The notes under the pieces were generated by a model. That model had not been told where the DNA came from. It ran no database searches and was given only the letters and a program-made list of their open reading frames with translations. Position numbers and translations under genes: made by a program. 64,000 nt of DNA, from NCBI GenBank assembly GCA_963920765.1, contig OY987245.1, positions 24,754,727 through 24,818,726 of the forward strand, given 5' to 3'. This DNA comes from Ulota crispa. Taxonomy: Eukaryota; Streptophyta; Bryopsida; Orthotrichales; Orthotrichaceae. Below, one piece after another: positions 1 through 12,674 of this stretch (its first letter is position 1; the number at the start of each line of letters is the position of its first letter).

Positions 1-287
1 TCATCTCGTTTTGTTTGTGCCTAGATGTTGAATTTCGTTTTTGTATAGGAGCATTTGACTTTCAATTTTGTTCATTTTAACAACTTTGACATGGTGGGCC
101 CAAGCAACTTTCTAATTGATGTACGAATAGTACTTTCTGACAACATAACTTGGCTAGCATTTACTCTAATCTTGGATTGACTTGGTTTTGGGTTATGAGC
201 AAAGACAGCTTGCAGGTAGTTACTCTAGAGATAATAGGATTCTGAATGTAGTGCCTACTCACACAAAAGTTTGAACTCCTGCTGCAG
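1..287. other. Intron sequence of the TRS130 gene
   Basis: T-rich sequence just before the first recognised TRS130 exon, ending in a CTGCTGCAG acceptor at 287. No translated frame matches the preceding part of the family, so I read it as intron. A very short exon could be hidden here. Confidence 0.6.
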
Positions 288-3200
288 CTTATGCGGCTGG
301 CAGACTTGATTGGATATGGCCACAACATTGAAAGAAGTCCTTGCAATAGGTACTAAGTTAATTTATTAGGCATTGGGCGTTTCATTGGCCTCTTTATTTG
401 GGATATGTGATCTGTTTGAGTTGTGCATAATGGTTCACTTTCTGCTCAGGTGCATCCTATACGAATATTTTATTTGGTTGTCTAATAAGCAAGACGGTGT
501 GTGAGCTTAATCTGTTGAAATTTTGTTAGTCTCATTATGTCTTGTCAGAGTATGCAGAGCAAGTTTTCATGTTGATAAATTTAGCGCATTTTTGACCACT
601 TGTCGACATATTTGTGATTCTGCTTTGTCATTTACAATTGAAAAGTATGGTAATCTGAGCAGTGCAGCGTTGAGCATGTTGCCATGGCCGAGGCCTGCTG
701 TTTGGCCTGCTGTTCCTCCTGATATTTCTCGCGTGCAAGCTAAGGAACAGGTACCTTCTGTTTTCTCCTCACAATCCTTAGAGGATCAATTTTTGAGTGA
801 AGTTTTCTCTACGAGCAAATGAAATTGATGTCACGATCATAGACTTCTTCCACTTATGTTGGAGTACGTGAAAACATGCAGATGTCACCACCAAAATTAT
901 CAGAAGGTTTTGGAAAGCTTAGGAAGCAACTCTCTCTTTCACCAAATGTTCTACTCCGTGAGGCCAATCGTCGAAGATCATCTCTTTCAGTTGGTAGTCT
1001 GGCTGAGATGCTTGCTTTGAGCCGCGTTTCGTTGAAGGAAAGGTGAGAAGGACGGTTGTCAGTTATTCAATTCTAAACAGTGAATTGATTGTTGGGTTTT
1101 TTGAATTATTTTTTGTTAATCTTGAAGAAGATTTCTGTGATTCTGTTTTCCTGCGTTTGTAAAGTCTGCAACCTTTTTCAGGAAATGTTGTGCTTTTGAA
1201 TGCAGTTTGACCGAATATATGATTTGTCCTCTCTATAATGACTCGAGAATATACATGGTATCCTGGCGTAAGTGTCTAACATTTGAATCAATGGCAGCCC
1301 AGCTGCAGATGCTGCAGATTCTGCTGTTGCTGCAGTTGCTGATGCTCCATCACTCCCTTCTACTCTTCCTCAGGAGTCTATTTCAGGAGCAGATTCTTCA
1401 AGCCCTGAACCCTTGCAGAAACATAATACCATAGAGCCCCCAATGAAGCTGCCTGAAGTCCAAGCAGCAGCAGAGCATGCACTGTTGACCAGTATTAGTG
1501 ATGAAACCTTACGCACGGCTTTATCATCTGTTGAGGGGTTTGAGGTACCTGCGTGCATCTTTCATCGACCTGAGTCATAACGAACTGTTTTAGGCTTGGT
1601 TGTCGACTTGGTCATCTCGCATTAATTTTCAAATTATTTCAGCAAAATATTTCAGTCACATTCGACTGTAGTGCTTTTTTCCGACTCTTCCTTGGTAGAG
1701 GAATCCTCAGAGTTGCAAAACAAGCCCGGATTTTGAGAGGCTACGGTGCAATTTTTCTAGCACCAATCGTATAAATTACTTTTTGTTTCGATTGTATTTA
1801 GAAATTTTCCTGTAATTTATGGTCGTTTTGTTATTTTGCTATTGAATCAAGTAACCACTTTGTGATAGGATCTGTTTTTGGACCTTACACGGGCTGCTGC
1901 TGACAATTTCCATCGATCTTGGCGTAAAAGACATGGCGTGGTCTTGGATGGGGAAGTTGCAGCTGTACATTATCGACGTGGAGCACTGGATGCTGCTGCA
2001 AAGCTTTATGAGAAGGTACATTTGACCTTTATTAAGATGACATCAGAGGGGCAATCGAAAATGCATCATAGTATTTTCTGAAAATGATCATTCCCGGTCT
2101 TGCCTTTTCTAATTGATGGCTACGGCATTGATTTACAGCTCGGATAATTTGTCTTACTTTGGGCCTAATCCGACCGTAATCTCTTGTGAAGCTATATTTT
2201 TCTATATTTTATGTTTTGGACCTGTTGAACCGATCATCGACTTAATGTGTGTTATTCCAATGAACAGGTTTGTGCTCTTTATGGGAGTGAAGGGTGGCAT
2301 GCTCTGTTAGTACAAGTTCTTCCTCGACTGTCCGAATGTCAGAAGAAACTGTCAGATTGGGCTGGCTACCTCTCCTCTTGCATCAAGCTTTTGTCCTTAG
2401 ATCCTGGGCCTGTATCTAGTGAGGATCGGATCTCTATTCAAGCGGAAATTGTCAAATTAGCCTATGGTGGTTTGCCTGTACCGGTATCGTTGGACGTCTC
2501 TACACTTATCACATTTGCTGCAAGGGGAGGTCCACCACTTGAACTGTGCGAGGGGGATCCTGGTACTTTGATGGTAACTGTGTGGAGCGGGTTCCAGGAC
2601 GACATTACTATGGATTCGTTGAGCTTAACACTGGTTACCACCTTTGCTGCTGACGAGGGAACAAAGGTAATCATCTTGAACTCAAACCGAAATCACTAAA
2701 ATAATCGTTGTTTCATATTTTGCACAGCAGATGAATTAGGTTTCGTGTTTACAAGTTATCTTCTGAGGATGGTCATTCATTTGCACACGCGCAACTCTTA
2801 ATTTTTCTCGTTTAGCCTAACAGTATTTCTCTGCAGTTCGTGAAGAGTGTGGATGCTCCCGTACTCAAACCCGGAAAGAATCGCGTTTTAATGACGCTGC
2901 CACCTCAAAGGCCAGGTTCCTATGTACTGGGAGTATTAACCGGCCATATTGGGCAAGTTAAGCTGCGTTCGCATACATACTGTACCACGAGTGCCGCAAG
3001 TTCAAAGGGTGGGCCTCCAGATAGCGACGATTATTTAAGTAACGAGAAGCCTCTTCGGACCGTACTGGAGGTTGTTACTGTCTTCTTCTTTCATTCTTCT
3101 TTGGTTGTGGTTAGTTCATTGTCATATTAAATGCTCGTCAGTGGTTAATGACTAGCTTTGGCTTTGTTTAAATAGTCCTTTAATAGAGTATATAACTGAT

Positions 3201-6065
3201 CATTTTGTCGTGTTTCGTGTGTTCTTGAGAATGCGTTAGCAGTTTCTCGCATTTGCGGTCATTTGTTCTGGGTTCTGAATTTTTGATTCGAATTTTGAAA
3301 TACTGTTTTTACAGGTTGCTAAACCTCGAGCATTGGTAGAAATCAAACCAGCAATCACAAAGGGACTTCTATTTGGCGAGGCACAGTGGGTAGGTTTGAT
3401 TATCAGGCCTCTCAGCTACTCCCTCGAAGGTGCGCGTGTGCACATTACAAGTGGACCAAATTTGCAGTTTTTGAGTGATCAAACTGCTATGCTGGAAGTA
3501 AGCAAATTGTCTCAAGCTGACCCAAATGCACCATCCAATATCGAAGTGGATGCTGCGAAACCGGGCGTTCAATCTATTCACCACATTCTCGAAAACGGCG
3601 ACTCTCTGAGCAAGGATGATTATGTGTATGGGAAGCTTGGTTCTGATTCTGTTTTGCCTCAGCAATTGCAAATGAAGGACGGTTGCATAGAGCTCCCCGA
3701 TTGGGCTAGAATGGTGACGTCAATTCTGTGGGTTCAAGTCAAGGCAGATTCGGATGGTAATTTGTGTTCACAATTCTCTGGAGACTCGCATCTATTTTCT
3801 CCTCCTTCCCCGAAGAAAGCTCCCTTGCTGGCGCCTGATTTACAAATGCAAGATCTAACTGCAACTTCAGTTGCAAACGGACCTCCTACAGCTTCAGATC
3901 TTGTTCCTGCAAGTCTGAAAAATGGCAATATTGGACACGGACACTTGTTATCAAATGGTAGCCTTGTTTCTAGATTTGGCATGAAGACTTTGAAGGTGAA
4001 GATGGAGTTCGGAGTTTCTCGAAGCCGCTTGTATGAAAGGTAATGGCTGCTTTAAGCAGGAATTGATTACAAGTCTTACTTGTATGGTTCATAGCATCAA
4101 AATGCACAATTCCATGTCTGAGCTCGTGTTAAACTTTTCATCTAGGTGTAGAGTGTTGACAATACCAGTAAGTATTTTGTATGTTTTGCAGAACCATCGC
4201 AGTGCAGTTTACCCATCCATTTCGCGTTTCTACTCGTATTGTCAGTAGGGGGAACGACGGGAGATTCCTTTTGCAGGTTAGTCTCCACTCTTAGAGCTTC
4301 TGGTGTGTTCCGAGGACCTCTGAAGTCACTCTGAAAGTTCGTGAATTTAGTGCTAACTTATTGATAGGTTTTAGCAATGTCATTTTGGGGAGGCAGTACT
4401 CGATAATGATCCAAATTCGCTATTTTTGTTGAAGTCCTTAAAAAAGAACCGACAATAGTTTCCAGTTAGGAAGTGTTGTTTGATCTCCTATGTATCATCG
4501 TTTTTGGTTTTGTGCAACATTAATCTATAGTACTAACTGGGAGGTCCTATTCTACAGATCACCTTGAACTCTCAATTAGCAGCGGCTGTGACAATCAAGA
4601 GTGCAAATTTGGTACCACAGCCAGGTTTTGCTCATGTCAACAACCACGAGGGACAGCCCACTCCTGCATGGCTTCTGCCTCTATCGGTCTCGGCCTCGTC
4701 TGAGTGTGCCCTTCTCTTTGCAATTCGTTCAGAACCAGTCACTGCAAAGGACGGTGAGTACAAATAGCTTACGCTTCTGTTTCAGGGGAGTCATAAAAGC
4801 AGGAGCGTAGAGTTGGCAAAAATGTTCTGCTACACATACCATCAAGGATTAAAGATATCTTTATGATTGGAAGTGCGAATTCTGTAAGTATCGACTTGAT
4901 TCGGTGTTAATACCTATAATTTAATAGTGTCCAAGATGTTGCTAATCCTTCACGTTGGCGCTTAACTGCATCACTCTCATCTAATTGGCAGGTAATGGCG
5001 ACAATAGGAGCAGTTCTGGTGCAGGGCATCCAAAAAAGGTAAGTTGTCTGAATATTCAATACAAGGTTTCAGGAAACCATGAAGCTGGACTGCAAGCCCC
5101 TGTAACAGCTGGTGTCGCAAACAGTGAGAGCTGCTTGAAATTTTCAAGTAGTTTCCACCTTAAAATGCCAGTTCTGGAGCAACTGGTGGCGGTCGGCATG
5201 CTCCCTGTGCCTTCACAATGTCCCTGTGTTGGACAACAAATTGTATTCCAGTGGCGAGTTGAGAGGCTCAAGGAGGGTTGGGCTGCATCTCAACAGCAGA
5301 ATTCCGCAGAGAATTTGTCCTTGCCCAGGGCGCACAGCGATCAGGTGTGTGTGCTATCATCTTTGTTCTTTGTGCATGCAGAAACAGAATGGTACTGGTG
5401 CTTTCAGCAAAGAACTAGAGCATTGCGCGCTACCGTAATATTGGAGACCTTATGGGTTAGACGCCTGCTTATGTTGTAGAACGCAAGGATGTGATAGCAT
5501 TGTTATTTTTTAGATTCTCAAATTGCGATGGTTTTTAAATAGTAGTGTGATTGATGAATAGTGATTTGTATGTGGTCAATTTGGCTTCAGGGGATATATC
5601 ACGTGTTTCAGCTGCTGTTATTCTTGAAGTTGATGATCGTTGGAACGGGTTGCTTTTCTCCGTGCATATAATTGCTGACATATCAGCCACGCTTCGCTCA
5701 GTGCATCCTGGTCCGAATTAGTACTCAACACTTAACATTGTTGATTTCCTTTGTTAAGTTCCATAGCGTGTGGTTTTGTCGTGCAGGAATCAGAAGACCT
5801 GTATTATGAGCTCAAAGCAAACAAAGAGTATTGGATGATTGCAGGAAGGCAAAAGGGCTTTATTTCTCTTCCTCCAAGTGTAGGCTCCCGCATTGTCCTT
5901 TCAATGGCTTGCGTGCCTTTGGTGGCGGGTCATGTTCATCCGCCTGCTTTGCGATTGGTGAACATAGGCCGTGCCCATGTCAGCCGCAGTCCTGCTGGTC
6001 CTCATTTGGTTTGTATTTTACCCCCTGCACCTTGTACTGCACTGTGTATCAGAAAAGGCATATAA
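288..6065 (+). CDS. TRS130: TRAPPII complex subunit TRS130 (TRAPPC10 homologue), 3' part
   Basis: This is the C-terminal ~990 residues of the TRAPPII-specific tethering subunit, which acts at the trans-Golgi and early endosome as part of a Rab-GTPase exchange complex needed for cytokinesis and polar growth in plants. Exons I can place: 288-349, 663-750, 882-1042, 1298-1544, 1869-2015, 2268-2666, 2837-3070, 3315-4039, 4192-4276, 4558-4753, 4992-5344 and 5787-6065. All have GT-AG borders and consistent phases, and the stop is TAA at 6063. The match to Arabidopsis TRS130 as I remember it is continuous: LMRLADLIGYG, SMLPWPRPAVWP, RSWRKRHGVVLDGE, CEGDPGTLMVTVWSGF, PGSYVLGVLTG, EAQWVGLIIRP, QWRVERLKEG and SPAGPHLVCILPP. 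The region is longer than in Arabidopsis, mainly from an Ala/Ser-rich stretch in the 1298-1544 exon and extra sequence in the 3315-4039 exon. About 380 N-terminal residues lie upstream of the window; I could not place an exon in 1-287. Confidence 0.95.
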
Positions 6066-9000
6066 TTTTCGTGTTCATGCTTCCGATGTGAAGCTGATTT
6101 CGTGCGTTTATACGAAGCTATCTCCATATGCTAGCGATCTGTCAATATCAGCAACATTTTCTATAAACCAGTGTTCCATTTATTCCAGATTCTTACTGCG
6201 TATCTTATCTACGTGACTGAAATCCTTGGTTAACTTGCCCTGTAGTCGACCAGTCTGGTTTTTCTTCTGAAATACATTTAGACTAATTTACAATGCATTT
6301 TGTTCTGGATAGCCAAAGGTGGAATTACTTATGTTGTAAGTTCTCTTTGGGCCGGAGGCCGGGTTCTTGAGGCCTCTCCTTGTTCGGTACTTGGTTGGTT
6401 CCCTTGAAAATCCCCTCATTACATGTCAGGTATTATTGCTCTGATTATTTTAACTCGCTTGAAATTTTTGGTGGACTTGACATGTGTATGATATCAATAT
6501 TCTTGACATGTATTGTTTGTGCTGGGCTACATGAGCGGATGGTATATCGAGTTGGAAGGAGCCTCCATTGTAGTTTACATTTCTCAACGTTTCTGTTGAC
6601 ACAGTTCTCGTAACCCTTGACCGTTTAATGACCCCAGCTTTTTATGAAGGCTTACAAAATGTTGCCACCACGTGTTTGACCTCAAATAGAGCTTGGTTGG
6701 AAGGGTGATGTAGATTCAGTGCTTTTGAGGCATAATAAATTATGGCTTGAGAAGAATCCAGAGAATTTTGTTCCTTAAAGTGTTCTCTTTCTTTCTATCT
6801 CTAGATGAATTGATTCAGAACCTTGCATTCAACTCATGAAACACCAAGTGACCAAGTTAGTCACATTGCTGAAGAGTATGAAAACATTTCCTTTTGGATG
6901 CACTTCGTCCATTACTTGTAGTTCATGTATTACGCTGAGAATGTTTATTGTCCACCCACTAGATGCCTGCTCTTTTAGGGGTGTATAGATATAAGGATGG
7001 CACTTGTCATTACCATGATCGCAGCTTTTGCTTTCCAATTTACTTGTTTTCAAACTCTTGCTTATGGTGAGAATTGTTTACTAAAGGTCAGCTTTGTTGA
7101 TGGTCATTGTTTGAGCGTACACTATCCAATGGTTGGGATTGTTTGAACTGAAACTATTCAATGGTTAGGATTTTATAGTGACATGAGTCTTCAATGGGAT
7201 GTTTTGTGAATTTAGTGGTGTTCAAGATGCTACTTCTTTGAGACAATTTGTATTGACGTTGTGCGTATATCATTGCATCTTTCATTGTGTCATTCTTGGT
7301 ATGATATGTTTGTATACATGCAACTAAAAAGTAAAGTTTAATCTTTCTACCGTAGATCTCTCTAATTTATTTAAAACTATGTGATTTTGTTTGATTCTAT
7401 ACTTTAGTCACAATTGTCATTGCTCAACTTGTGTAAAAAGAATCAATACATGTTTGAGTTGATTTTTTGTTTTGTTAAAGGCCAACTTATATAAAGGCCA
7501 AACTTATTATAGATATAGATTCTTTTTCATTTAGAGTTTTTTTGTATGACCAAATACATTTTGATTTGGTAGTTGTCTAGACTTGTGCAAAACATAACAC
7601 GCTTTTTCATTTTCTTTGTTAATGCTTATTATTTAATCATTGAATCTTCTATGTTTGTAACTTTTTTTGTATGATCATCTTAAAAAGACACTTGGAAAAC
7701 ATTATTGCCATTATGATTTGGTTTCCAATATACTTTTGCTTGTTCATTTGAATTATGTAAAATCTTGAATGTGCATATTCTTGATGGTTCCAAACATATT
7801 CTCAAATTGTTAAATCCAAAGGCACAAAGATCTCAATACTAAACTTCATGTTCATTAAAAATTGTCTTGAATTTTATAAAGATTTACACTTGATAAAAAC
7901 AAAGTCCAAGACTTAACCAAAACAAAAGCGTTGTAATTACTAAAGTGCTCTCAATTGAAGTCACCAATTGATTTATCATGAACAATTGATCAAGACTTGT
8001 AAAAATTCTTAAATTGTAAGACCACTAATTATTTGATATATAACATTGATATTATTTGATGCCAAGTACACCTATCATTATTGCATATGTATTTACAATG
8101 TAGCAATAGGCAAATCTAACTTACAAATATAAAGGCTCCCAAGAAAAATCTAGAATAAGAATTGTATATCTTAAGAACATGATAGCACAAAAGTTTGACA
8201 CTTGACACAAACACAACTCAACCAAAAGGTTTTCATTGACATTTGGAGAAAACAATTGAGTATTGGGTGCTTGGATGGAATATGGCAAAATAAAATGTAA
8301 TCATTAATTGATGTATGAATTGGTATCAACAAAACTTTAACCCTTAGTAGCCAAATTGTCACAATGCCTCATTTTTTGCTTACAAGTCCAAAAGAAAGTA
8401 TCACCACTAACTCCCAAATTGCACAAAGAATTTGTATGTAGCTATTTTTTTCAACAAATTAGAACAATGCTACACAAATCAAGTCCATCTTTGTTTGTTC
8501 TAATGTTTGTAATTTTTATTGAGGGGAAATACGTGATGATAGCAGCAAAAGCATTTCCCAAAAGTAAACACTTGAGTCTTCAATGAAGATTCAAATGGAA
8601 TATGTTACTTTGCAACCGCATAAACTTCAATTGCAATCATCTTAAACTTATCCAATGATGTCATAACTAACTTGCTCTATTCAAAAAAATGTTAGTATAA
8701 ATTGAAAAGTTTATAATTCACTAATTTTATGCATTCCAATCTTTATATAAAGAGTGCAAAGGACTAGTTATTACAAATACACCTTATTGGATCCCACTGC
8801 GTATATATCAACCTAAGCTCAAAATGAAGTGAACTAGAAAACCAACGCAATAAAACATATAAGAATGCAAATACTTGATGTGTCAATCACCGACAACACA
8901 TCCAACTAGTTTGATTTGAAAGTTCAAAACTAGTTGTAACAATATACCCAAAAACTTCATATTTTTCAAAAGTGGAAACTACATGAAAACTAGCTACCTC

Positions 9001-9290
9001 ATGGCTAACAAGACAAGGCAAGGGGGTCCAAAGTGGGTAGACCAACTTACAATGAAGAAAATCTAGAGTCTAAGTAATAAATTTTTTTAAGCTCTCAGCT
9101 TTTTACAGTGAAATGAATTTTGTCAGGTAGGCCAATTCTTTGCTTTTGCTACAACACTTTCAATAGGAGTCATGAACCCCTAAATGCCCACAGCACCCAA
9201 TTTAGGTGTTTTCAACACTGAAATTTGATATTGTGGACATTTAAGGGTCAAGCAGCTTTTAGTCATCTTCTCAGGTGGTGGTCCTCTCAC
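6066..9290. other. AT-rich intergenic DNA after TRS130
   Basis: TRS130 3' flank and spacer. The first ~600 bases should hold the 3' UTR, though I see no clear poly(A) signal close to the stop. The rest is AT-rich with only short open frames, none recognisable. Minor structure: two imperfect copies of an 'ATCCAATGGTTGGGATT'-like phrase near 7123-7175 and a small inverted repeat at about 8903-8935. I see no coding or terminal-inverted-repeat element here. Confidence 0.6.
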
Positions 9291-9454
9291 GTACCGACTA
9301 GTAAAGCCGGCTCCGGCGGCTAGAGTGGCGCCTAGAGTGATGGTGATGGTGGTGATAACGAGATCTACTTGTCTCGCTCCATTCTCCCGTCAGCAGCTCG
9401 ATCGCTCTTTCATATACATCCATGTCCATCTCCTCATCCTCGAACTCGGACTCG

Positions 9455-10408
9455 CTATCGTCGGCAGATCCTCCGTCCCTTGCAACAAAAGCAGTACTTG
9501 AATTTGGTGCTTCCTAGGTGCCTGATGGGTTGGGCAGCACCCGCGGCAGGGGGTGCCCCCCCTCCAGAATGGACGGCAACATCAATGTCATTGGTGTCAT
9601 AAATGTCATCTGTGTCATCAATGTCATAGGATGCATGTGGTCGACCTGCTCGCTCCCAAGCAGCATGAAAAAGCTTGCACCACGCTTGCATAAAATGGTC
9701 GTAATGCTCACGTGCAGAAAGTTGCCAATCCAGAGCCACATACACCGGCAACCACGAGCTCTCAAAGTCGTGAAATTGGGGGCTGCATTCGCCGTAGTTG
9801 ACGAGCAAGTCCGAGACAAAAGCCAGATGCTCTTGCAGCGTTGGCCCAGGGTCTCCAAGATGTTCCATGGATGGGTTGAAAGTGAGGGCAAATTCTTGGG
9901 AGGCTTTGGTTATCCAGCCCTCGGACGACTGCGGATGAGCCGCACGAATCACTCCAAACTCTAGTCGTGCTTTCAACCTCAAAATGAGACTGCTCATAGC
10001 ATTTTGCCTTGCTAGCATTTGCTGCATCCACTCTGCACCAACAGTCATCACGGCTCCTTCAAGAGCCCCAGTTGCGCTTGGACGGCGCCGGACGCCATAG
10101 TCGACTCCTCTGCCTATCTGGCATCCATAGACAGGAATGAAGGTGCCCTCTCCTAAGATGAACTTGCAATCGGGACACGGCTTGGCAAGGCCCTTTTGCT
10201 GTTGTTGCCATCGGTGCAGGCACTACCAGCAGAAAAGGTGCCCGCAGTAGGCGATGATTGGATTCTGAGGCTGGTTCATGCAAATGCTGCAACTAAACAC
10301 ATTCGGCTGATTATCATCTTTGCCTCCTCCTGCACCTGCCATGCCCGTAGCATCATCCTTGTGGCAGCCAATTGCAAGTATCGAACTTGAACTGCTGCCC
10401 TTCTCCAT
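9455..10408 (-). pseudogene. RMA-type RING-HC E3 ubiquitin ligase gene with one in-frame stop
   Basis: Reading the - strand from ATG at 10408 gives MEKGSSSS..., then a C3HC4 RING: CSIC, YCGHLFCW, CLHRW and CPDC, followed by FIPVYG and a YGRG-like tail. This is the pattern of RMA/RNF5-type ligases, which attach ubiquitin to ER membrane proteins. A TAG at 10225-10223 sits between CGHLFCW and CLHRW, where the family normally has proline. The same frame is then open to 9455, giving about 317 codons with this single interruption. Unlike RMA proteins I see no C-terminal membrane anchor. Instead there is a ~190-residue region with a Trp-rich, helix-like stretch and an Asp-rich patch that I do not recognise. 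There are no introns, and the locus is much more GC-rich than its surroundings, suggesting a retrocopy or a transferred segment. It could be a young pseudogene, a sequencing error, or a gene tolerating readthrough. Confidence 0.75.
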
Positions 10409-11900
10409 GAATTTTGCCAATCCCGCGCGCCGCACAGCAAAAGAAAAAGCACAGAAAAAGCTCCCACCTCAGGTGCAGCAAGAAAACTTGACAACGCTCA
10501 GCTTCTCCAGCAGTGTCAAACCTCCAAAAAGCTTTCGGCAATTCTCCGGCTGTGTCAAAGCTAGCTCTGCTTTTCCTCCAGGGTGTGCTTTTCCGCCCTG
10601 GTGTGAAGGAGCTCCTGCTCTCGAATGTCGTCTCTCTCTCTAGAATGATGCAAATGGCAAGCTGTGAAAGTGTACAGGGTTGATGACCGTGGTAGCACTT
10701 ATAGTCGGAGGGATGGGGGCGCTGAGGCCTACACTCCTCGATCGATTCCTCGTCTGTGGCCGGCCTAGTTGCCTCGGTACCTCGGTGGGGCGGCAGCCCG
10801 CGGAAGCTCGAGTGGCAACGACAACCCAGCTTGTATGTGAGTGGCTTGGGGTTTCCGAGCTGTCACTGGCACTATGCCACTCTCTGCTTGACAACCATGT
10901 CGATCGTGAAATTCCAAGTTCCTGATGTCGGCACCCTCTCACACACCTCCAGCTCGAATGAAGGATCGATGGACGGGTAGAATCACGCCCCTCAAAAATG
11001 ATTGCCAGTCGGTAGATAACACATGGCTGGTCAAGCTGGTCAAGAGAACATGAACAAGACTCACGGTAGTTACTATCGTTTTGGAGCTGCTGGACCTGTG
11101 GGGTGGAAGTCCAGTGTGTCTATCCGTTAGCAAGTAGCCCCAAACACGGTCGTTTTTTGATAGCGTTTACAGTTGCCAAAGACCTCTGTTGTCTTTGTCA
11201 GGAGGATCACAAATGCAAAGTAATCTGGTGAAGTACTCCAAGTGGCTGCAGGTTGCTCCTCGCTATCAGCTCCTGCCTGCACATATAAAATGAGCTCTTA
11301 GCACTTCTCAGTGGAGATTCCTAGTCCTAGTTTGAGCAATTCTTCTACTGCCATGGGAGTAGGTGGCTCTTTGGGAACCTAGCGGCTTTCAGTTTCAGGC
11401 CTGCAACAACATCCAAGCCTTTTCCTCAGTCTGATGTGCCTGTCAATCCCCTCCTGACCACTTGGAAATTTCATGAGATGGATCGCATTTATTAGAACTT
11501 TAGTTACTAACAATCAGCAGTCAGTTTCCTTCCGTCAACCTCAAAATCATAATCTCGTCTAAAGAACCCTAAATTTTGTGCTGCAGCAAGTCTTCGGCTG
11601 CCCAGATACGAGGTAACTCTCCGGGTTCACAATCCTTGGCCCGGGAGCTTCGTGATGCAATTACAAAGTCAACTTTGTTAAGGTGGGGATATTAGTTTTG
11701 GGACGGTCCAAGGTGCTCTGCCCATATCGCCACTTAATCTCTATACGATAATGCAGCTTCTAGTTTAAACAAATTAATGTGGATATTGTCATGACAAGTA
11801 GAAAACATGTAATTGTTGAATTTAATGGATTGCATGCAACAACTTGATTGACAAGATGAGATAGACAATTTGTTCAAGAAGATGGGGAATAGCAAGAGCT
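10409..11900. other. GC-rich upstream region of the RING gene
   Basis: The GC-rich block continues upstream of the RING start to about 11150 and then fades towards 11700. It contains a CT-rich run at about 10627-10640, which would lie in the leader or promoter of the - strand gene. Overlapping short open frames occur on both strands, as expected in GC-rich DNA, and none matches a known family. Function as promoter is inferred from position only. Confidence 0.4.
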
Positions 11901-11912
11901 ATGACTAAATTA

Positions 11913-12169
11913 ACACCATATTAGGTAAATTGGGAAAAGTAGAGGTACCATTTTGTACTCTATCTTAATCTTACATATAATAAATGTAGGTATAGCTATG
12001 GCTCAAAGTTGAAGATTATTTGAAATTCTTGTAGGCAATCATTGAAACTTCAATACTATACAAGAAATTGCATGCTTTCTTTTTTTTGTAATATGCTGAA
12101 TTTTACATAATGACAAAAATAGTGAAAGTCCCAGAATGTACTCTTTTTCCCAATTTACCTAATATGGTG
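11913..12169. mobile_element. MITE with CACCATATTAGGTAAATTGGG termini
   Basis: About 257 bp, non-coding. The left end reads ACACCATATTAGGTAAATTG and the right end is its inverse, so the terminal inverted repeats match for about 25 bases. It is flanked by CTAAATTA at 11905-11912 and CTAAATCA at 12170-12177, a 7/8 match consistent with an 8-bp target duplication as made by hAT elements. A diverged relative lies near 55160-55306 and an isolated end near 57520-57580. Confidence 0.7.
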
Positions 12170-12674
12170 CTAAATCAAGTGATATGCTAGAATGCATTGG
12201 TGTGTTAACGTGGACTATTGAGTTTAATTGTGAGTAAAGGGCGATGTGTGACAAATTGTTGATTAGGAAGGATCTAGATCAAGTGTGGGGAGAATTAGTG
12301 TACTAGTGTATCTAATGTATGCCAAAATGGAACTTGCTAGTTAGTGATGATGTATATATTGATAAATAGAAAAATATGAATTATGCCATTTTTTAAACAA
12401 GATAAGCTAACTTGGTTAAAAGGCCTAGTTGCTGATTATAACACAAGATATTGCAATTTTTTACAAGTGTAGGCACTCGTGTAGGCAAAGCGTTAATTGA
12501 TTTTAGAATGTGTTTTGTAATCAACTAAGATTATAAGTTTAGATTTGGCAGTTATTTTAGAAACTTTGTGAATACATTCGAATATATGTTGATTAGCCAT
12601 ATAATTTTGAATAAAAAAGGGTTGATTTCAAGTTTGGATATCTTTGATATAGAGCGGTGCAATACAATACATTG

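Noticed and set aside
180-225. Possible short TRS130 exon ending at CTTGCAG|GTAGTT
   Set aside because: Borders are plausible, but no frame matches the family sequence expected before LMRLADLIGYG.
8903-8935. Small inverted repeat with AACTAGTTT arms
   Set aside because: Arms of only about nine bases in AT-rich DNA; expected by chance at this scale.
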